64,000 nucleotides of DNA, from contig NC_092359.1 of the NCBI RefSeq assembly GCF_030848805.1, forward strand, positions 14,435,102-14,499,101, written 5' to 3'. Position 1 is the stretch's first letter; every line of letters starts with the position of its first letter. The notes below the pieces were generated by a model that ran no database searches, was not told where the DNA came from, and saw nothing but the letters and a program-made list of their open reading frames with translations. Below are positions 61,101 through 64,000 of the stretch, piece by piece. A program made the position numbers and the translations under genes. The DNA is from Temnothorax longispinosus (taxonomy: Eukaryota > Arthropoda > Insecta > Hymenoptera > Formicidae).

Positions 61101-61217
61101 CGTAAAAAAGATAACGGGAACAGAAATAAGGAGCGAAATGCAGCTCAGGAATATTGGGCTGACGAAGACAATAATTCATTGGACAATGAAGCAGACGAAA
61201 CAATGGAACAAAATTAA
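58161..61217 (+). CDS. DUF4806-like protein with His/Gln heptad repeats, 5 exons (491 aa)
   Basis: Coding exons 58161-59035, 59113-59154, 59232-59403, 59494-59656 and 60994-61217; all introns are GT-AG and all phases agree, with no stop. The start follows an acceptor at 58156. Residues ~1-55 are basic and Ser/Pro-rich, ~60-200 a heptad repeat of the type MHTQNQQ, then a Gln/Asn/His-rich stretch. A short coiled-coil part (LEIMESQLR...LNENIQRIL) leads to a domain reading CLPFSTEKDVQDFENVDDA, VNYLQYIGGFTAKEAVNLCF, FTWFGRE, then PTRSEFQRYLREALRAA, which I recognise as DUF4806-like. The tail is Lys-rich then acidic. DUF4806 has no proven function to my knowledge; a regulator or accessory DNA-binding role for the adjacent transposase is inferred. 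Confidence 0.75.
58340..58760 (+). repeat. 21-bp coding repeat (His/Gln heptads)
   Basis: About 19 units of CAGAATCAACA(A/G)ATGCATACA type within exon 1 give a seven-residue repeat. The units form a higher-order pattern in which whole blocks recur every 84-105 bp, as expected from recent unequal exchange. The long frames on the opposite strand and in frame +1 are caused by this repeat. Confidence 0.9.
59840..60832. mobile_element. inverted-repeat element in intron 4 of the DUF4806-like gene
   Basis: Arms with GTTGACAG...CACACACAG(C/T)GTCAC and AACTATAAATTATTCTTGCAA are inverted across the block. Its right arm is split by the TTAA element at 60246-60743. No gene. Confidence 0.7.
60246..60743. 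mobile_element. TTAA-flanked MITE, 498 bp
   Basis: TTAA at 60242-60245 and 60744-60747; ends GGCTCCTGG...CCAGGAGCC. The left arm of the host palindrome (59929-59950) keeps the empty site. Internally GACAAAATAGG also occurs inverted near both ends. Confidence 0.8.
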
Positions 61218-62644
61218 TACGATTAAGTACGTAAAAATTTATTTTTTTTTGTATAGAATATAATAAATTATTATAAAATTATTAATTATATTATTTTACT
61301 ATGTTGCAGTGCTTTTTAAAGATGTTGCAGATTTAGGTTAATTATTGGATTCATTGTTGGCATCATCGACGGACTAATTATTATGTAAAAAAAATTAGAA
61401 TTTTTTTTTAGTATAATATATTATAACATTTTCTATTATATACGGTAAGAAAAAAGTCGCGCGAAATAACTTAATATTTTAAAAATTATAGCTGTAAAAA
61501 AAAGTTTTTGACAAAAGTTACAGGATATTATGTATTTCATTTAACAGTTGTATCATTTTGATTTTGACGAAAATTTTTTTAATTTAATTAATATTAAATA
61601 TATTTTCTTAAAACTGCTTGCAGATATAAAAATATTCTCTAATGATGATTATAATTTTTAAATGATTAATATGATTTATCAAAATATGATCTGAAGAGAA
61701 TATAAAAACCTCTTTTAATATTTTTAAATACAAGAATTATATTCTTATATATAAAAAACCGAATTTTTATTAAAATATGCAAGCAAATTTTTAGGAAAAT
61801 TATTAATAATAACTAAATAAAATTTTTGCCAAAATCAAAATAATACAACTGCTAAATGAAACACATAACATCCTGTAACTTTCATCGAAAACATCTATTT
61901 TAGAATCAATAATTTGTAAAATATTAAATTGTTTTACATATATTCTTATCGTGTATTATAATAAAAAATTATAATACATTATAATAATTCTATTTTTTAC
62001 ATATGAAAATACTATTTTTATACGTGAAAATATTAAAAGATTGTTATATTCTCTTCAGATCATATTTTGATAAATCATATTTATTATTTGATAAATTATA
62101 ATAATTATTAGACAATATTTTGTATATCTGCAATCAAATTTTAAGGAAAATTGTTAATAACTAAAATTTAAAACATTTTTGCCAAAATTATAATAATAAA
62201 ACTGTTAAATAAAACTCATAATATCTCGAAATTTTTGTCAAAAACATGTTTTTTAAGCAATAATTTTTTAAATATTAAGCTGTTTTGCATGTAAAATATT
62301 AACCGTTTTTCCTTATAATAAAAAATTATAATTTAATAAAAATATTTTTGCACGTAAAAAAATGTCTTTCACAGTTATAACAAATTATAGTTTTACTGTA
62401 ATTATAAGAATAATGTTATTATTAAATTAATTATTATATAAGTTTATAATGAAATTTGTTATACTTTTAATATGTAATATTTAATATGTATGACAATATG
62501 ATCGATGTGTGTATATGCATGTGAAATAATATGTAGAAAATTAATAAAATTTTATAAAAATAAATTATTGTAAAATGTTTATATTATTCTTAAATATTAT
62601 TCAAGAAAACATTTTAAATACAGCTATTTAAAAATACACATTTC
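61218..62644. repeat. AT-rich region of inverted repeats
   Basis: No gene. TTATCAAAATATGATCTGAAG (first 20 bases considered, about 61677) is inverted at about 62054. A block around TTACAGGATATTATGTATTT (about 61518) is inverted at about 61858-61885 and again, more diverged, near 62200. I read these as overlapping remnants of one MITE family. AATAAA-like signals for the DUF4806-like gene occur near 61260. Confidence 0.6.
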
Positions 62645-64000
62645 CTGATTCATTTCTGCCGTGTGTGTGAAGCTAGCGTCTCATTTTGCGGAAACTCACA
62701 AATTATTGAGAGTTCTGACTTCCTTTTCAATAGTTCTAGAGTTCCTGCTAGTTTAAACAAATAGTTCTGGCTTTTAAAGCCAAAAAACGCGTCAGTACAA
62801 ACTGAGACGCTAGGTTCACGCAGCGTCTCACTTTGTCCTACACAAGTTCCACTACTGTATCTCATCAGATTTTGCGAGATCTATAGTTCTATAACAGTTC
62901 TATAAAGAGTTCTGCCATATAAAAGCAAAAAAATTAATTATAAGGTACTAAAAAAAATTACAATGTAACGAGTATACCGAGTTGAGACGCCAGTTGAAAT
63001 CTCAGAGTTCCGTATTATGTAAAATATTTTTCGAGTAGTTCTGAGCATATTGAAGCATTTCTTAAAGAGTTCCGAGCGTTAGAATATTTGTGTTATATTT
63101 TAAAAAATTAATATTAACCGAAAAGTAATCATGACGGAAAACGATGAAACGCTAAGCGAAATCTCGGAGTTCCGGTTTATATAAAATATTTTTTGTATAG
63201 TTCTGAACATATAAAAGCAATTTCTAAAGAGTTCCGGGCGTTGGCAATGTTGTAAAATTTTTAAATAAATTAATAACGCTCGAAAGTCAGGAATTCATCG
63301 AAAATAGGTGAGACGCTGGCCGTATTTCGACAGTTCTGCGAATTTTATTATAATTTTCGTACAGTTCTGAACGTGTTCTAACGTTTTCTAAAGAGTTCTG
63401 GCGATAAACATTATTTAATCATTTTTTAAATAATTTTTATCGCTCGAGAAAGACGCATTTACGTGTATATGGGTGAGACGCTGTAGAAAATCTCGGAGTT
63501 CTGGCTTATATAAAATATTTTTCGTATAGTTCTGAACATATAAAAGCAATTTCTAAAGAGTTCCGGGCGTTGGCAATGTTGTAAAATTTTTAAATAAATT
63601 AATAACGCTCGAAAGTCAGGAATTCATCGAAAATAGGTGAGACGCTGGCCGTATTTCGACAGTTCTGCGAATTTTATTATAATTTTCGTACAGTTCTGAA
63701 CGTGTTCTAACGTTTTCTAAAGAGTTCTGGCGATAAACATTATTTAATCATTTTTTTAATAATTATTATCGCCCGAGAAAGACGCATTTACGCGTATATG
63801 GGTGAGATGCTGTAGGAAATCTCGGAGTTCTGGCTTATATAAAATATTTTTCGTTTAGTTCTGAACATATAAAAGCAATTTCTAAAGAGTTCCGGGCGTT
63901 GGCAATGTTGTAAAATTTTTAAATAAATTAATAATGCTCGAAAGTCAGGAATTCATCGAAAATAGGTGAGACGCTGGCCGTTATTCGACAGTTCTGCGAG
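62645..64000. repeat. 329-bp tandem array with AGTTCT boxes, cut by window edge
   Basis: ATAAAATATTTTT(T/C)GT recurs at 63181, 63510 and 63839, an exact 329-bp period, each unit split into two ~165-bp halves. AGTTCTG or AGTTCCG boxes occur every 40-60 bp. The lead-in GTGTGTGAAGCTAGCGTCTCA resembles the arm of the 9991-14300 element, so this is probably one arm of another member. Confidence 0.85.

Overview
The window is eukaryotic and almost certainly arthropod. Genes are split by short GT-AG introns, spacer is AT-rich, and the transposon families (copia, gypsy, CR1/jockey- and R1-type LINEs, hAT, Tnp2-like, TTAA-flanked MITEs, Penelope) are those usual in insects. I lean towards a hymenopteran, perhaps an ant, but no host gene proves it. 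I see no unambiguous host gene: nearly every kilobase is a transposable element, often nested two to four deep.

Bases 1-25.5 kb are one dead Ty1/copia element (gag-protease 1-931, linker 2781-3077, integrase-RT-RNase H 22182-25152) split by two insertions. The first is a 1.85-kb solo LTR (932-2780, 5-bp TSD). The second is a 19.1-kb DNA transposon (3078-22181) with 35-bp perfect TIRs, subterminal repeats, a broken Tnp2-like transposase on the minus strand and a 12-exon BEN-domain gene on the plus strand. That transposon itself hosts a 1-kb palindrome, a 4.3-kb composite palindromic element (with three TTAA MITEs and a solo LTR inside) and a LINE in an intron.

From 25.5 to 41 kb lie an R1-type endonuclease fragment, a small homeodomain-like reading frame, and three head-to-tail copies of one LINE family joined by CAAT and TC microsatellites. 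Copy A holds a fragment that looks like an R2 3' end joined to 28S rDNA; copy B carries a hAT element with a perfect 8-bp TSD. A 500-N gap lies at 30393-30892. From 41.3 to 50.9 kb come a gypsy element with a deleted 5' end, a RAG1/Transib-like transposase pseudogene, two tandem satellites, an intact LINE ORF1 and a Penelope-type GIY-YIG fragment.

From 50.9 to 64 kb are several inverted-repeat elements, a tRNA-like module, and a second Tnp2-like transposase (one in-frame stop) followed on the same strand by an apparently intact five-exon gene with a histidine/glutamine heptad-repeat N-terminus and a DUF4806-like C-terminus. The right edge is a 329-bp tandem array related to the repeats inside the 4.3-kb palindrome. 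The most interesting biology is the pair of Tnp2-like transposons, each next to a separate, intron-rich gene with a candidate DNA-binding or chromatin domain (BEN in one, DUF4806 in the other).
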